This document shows positions 63,489 to 64,000 of a DNA stretch of 64,000 bases, piece by piece (within the stretch, counting starts at the first letter, position 1; every line of letters starts with the position of its first letter). Origin of the DNA: a virus. The notes under the pieces were generated by a model, which made no database searches, was not told where the DNA came from, and saw nothing but the letters and a program-made list of their open reading frames with translations. The stretch spans positions 62,001-126,000 of IMG/VR virus record IMGVR_UViG_3300023109_000007; one strand, 5' to 3'. A program made the translations under genes and the position numbers.

Positions 63489-64000
63489 ATGGCAGTATAT
63501 AATACATTTAAGAAAATTTCAACAAGAGCTGTTATTGACGGTGAAGTTGAAAATGCAAAGTTAGCAGACGGCGCAGTTGGCACAACAGAACTTGCTAATA
63601 GTGCAGCACAAACAGTTGAAATTAATAATGGAGCAGTAACAACTGGTAAACTAAATTCAAATCTTGATATTAGTGGTAAAACTGTAGTATATAGAGCAAT
63701 GGTTGATGGAGACTTTGCAAGTGGTGCTATTGCAGGATCAAAACTTGCAAGTTCTGCTTCTGTAGATAACTTAGGGTATACACCAGTTAATAAAGTCGGC
63801 GACACAATGTCCGGACAAATTATTTACGATAATGCTAACTATGTTGCTAGTTCGGGTGCTACAACAAGTGGACTTAGATTTAGTGCAGATAATATTGAAA
63901 TAAGATCAGGCGGTAATTTAAAATTCCAATTTGACGGAAGCGGTAGACCATTAGAAGCTGATAGACCAGCTTGGGTAGCTAGTGGTAACGGCGGCTGGAG
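63489..64000 (+). CDS. Second C1q-type tail fibre (partial, runs off right edge)
   Basis: Open from ATG 63489 for 170 codons to the window edge. MAVYNTFKKISTRAVIDGEV, LADGAVGTTELANSAAQTVE repeats and YTPVNKVGDTMSG align with the previous gene; the visible end (PAWVASGNGGW) matches the point just before its C1q-like domain. Tandem duplication with diverged N-terminus. Confidence 0.85.
   Translation, partial: MAVYNTFKKISTRAVIDGEVENAKLADGAVGTTELANSAAQTVEINNGAVTTGKLNSNLDISGKTVVYRAMVDGDFASGAIAGSKLASSASVDNLGYTPVNKVGDTMSGQIIYDNANYVASSGATTSGLRFSADNIEIRSGGNLKFQFDGSGRPLEADRPAWVASGNGGW

Noticed and set aside
1-64000. CRISPR arrays, insertion sequences, integrase or attachment sites
   Set aside because: No regularly spaced repeats, transposase, integrase or terminal inverted repeats seen.

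Overview
The window is a 64-kb piece of an AT-rich, T4-like myovirus genome, essentially all virion morphogenesis plus a short recombination/transcription block. Proteins identifiable by sequence and gene order include baseplate gp6, gp25, gp5, gp53 and gp48, late sigma factor gp55, recombination nuclease gp47/gp46, tail protein gp26, the tape measure (gp29 position), portal gp20, prohead protease gp21, scaffold gp22 and capsid gp23. Very large fibre proteins and several small structural proteins look like those of marine T4-like phages (cyanophage/pelagiphage type). No photosynthesis gene lies in this window, so a marine heterotroph is possible, but the host cannot be read from the sequence.

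Layout. 1-16370 (minus strand): baseplate operon, in transcription order gp48, gp53, a hub-like protein with a C-terminal M15-type peptidase, a small unknown, gp5 with a C-terminal lytic-transglycosylase-like domain, gp25, gp6 and a giant structural protein that runs off the left edge. 16371-21490 (plus): gp55, gp47, gp46, two unknowns and a GIY-YIG-like protein, driven by two near-consensus sigma-70 promoters. 21491-21996 has no credible gene but many strong hairpins. 22030-24146 (plus): two late proteins of unknown function. 24147-25234 (minus): gp26 followed by a small tail-chaperone-like ORF, linked by a textbook -1 frameshift signal. 25312-35365 (plus): tape measure, portal, gp67-like protein, a Rossmann-like protein, an acidic core protein, gp21, gp22 and gp23, closed by a terminator. 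35482-36489: a phage-borne outer-membrane porin. 36533-36779: a stand-alone structured RNA gene with its own promoter and terminator. 36902-64000 (plus): small head/tail proteins and a long array of adhesins and fibres with carbohydrate-binding-like, LamG-like, propeller-like and C1q-like modules; the last gene runs off the right edge.

Regulation. Host-type promoters (TTGACA, 16-17 bp, TATAAT/TATTAT) stand before gp55, gp47 and the RNA gene, and each is overlaid by an inverted repeat. T4-type late boxes (NNTAAATA) precede most structural units. gp55 should recognise those late boxes. At 16392-16427 a late box facing the baseplate operon touches the -35 element of the gp55 promoter.

The observations most likely to be new are the gp26/chaperone frameshift cassette, the roughly 247-nt RNA gene at 36533-36779, the structured 21.5-22.0 kb intergenic region, the phage porin, and the palindromes over all three sigma-70 promoters.
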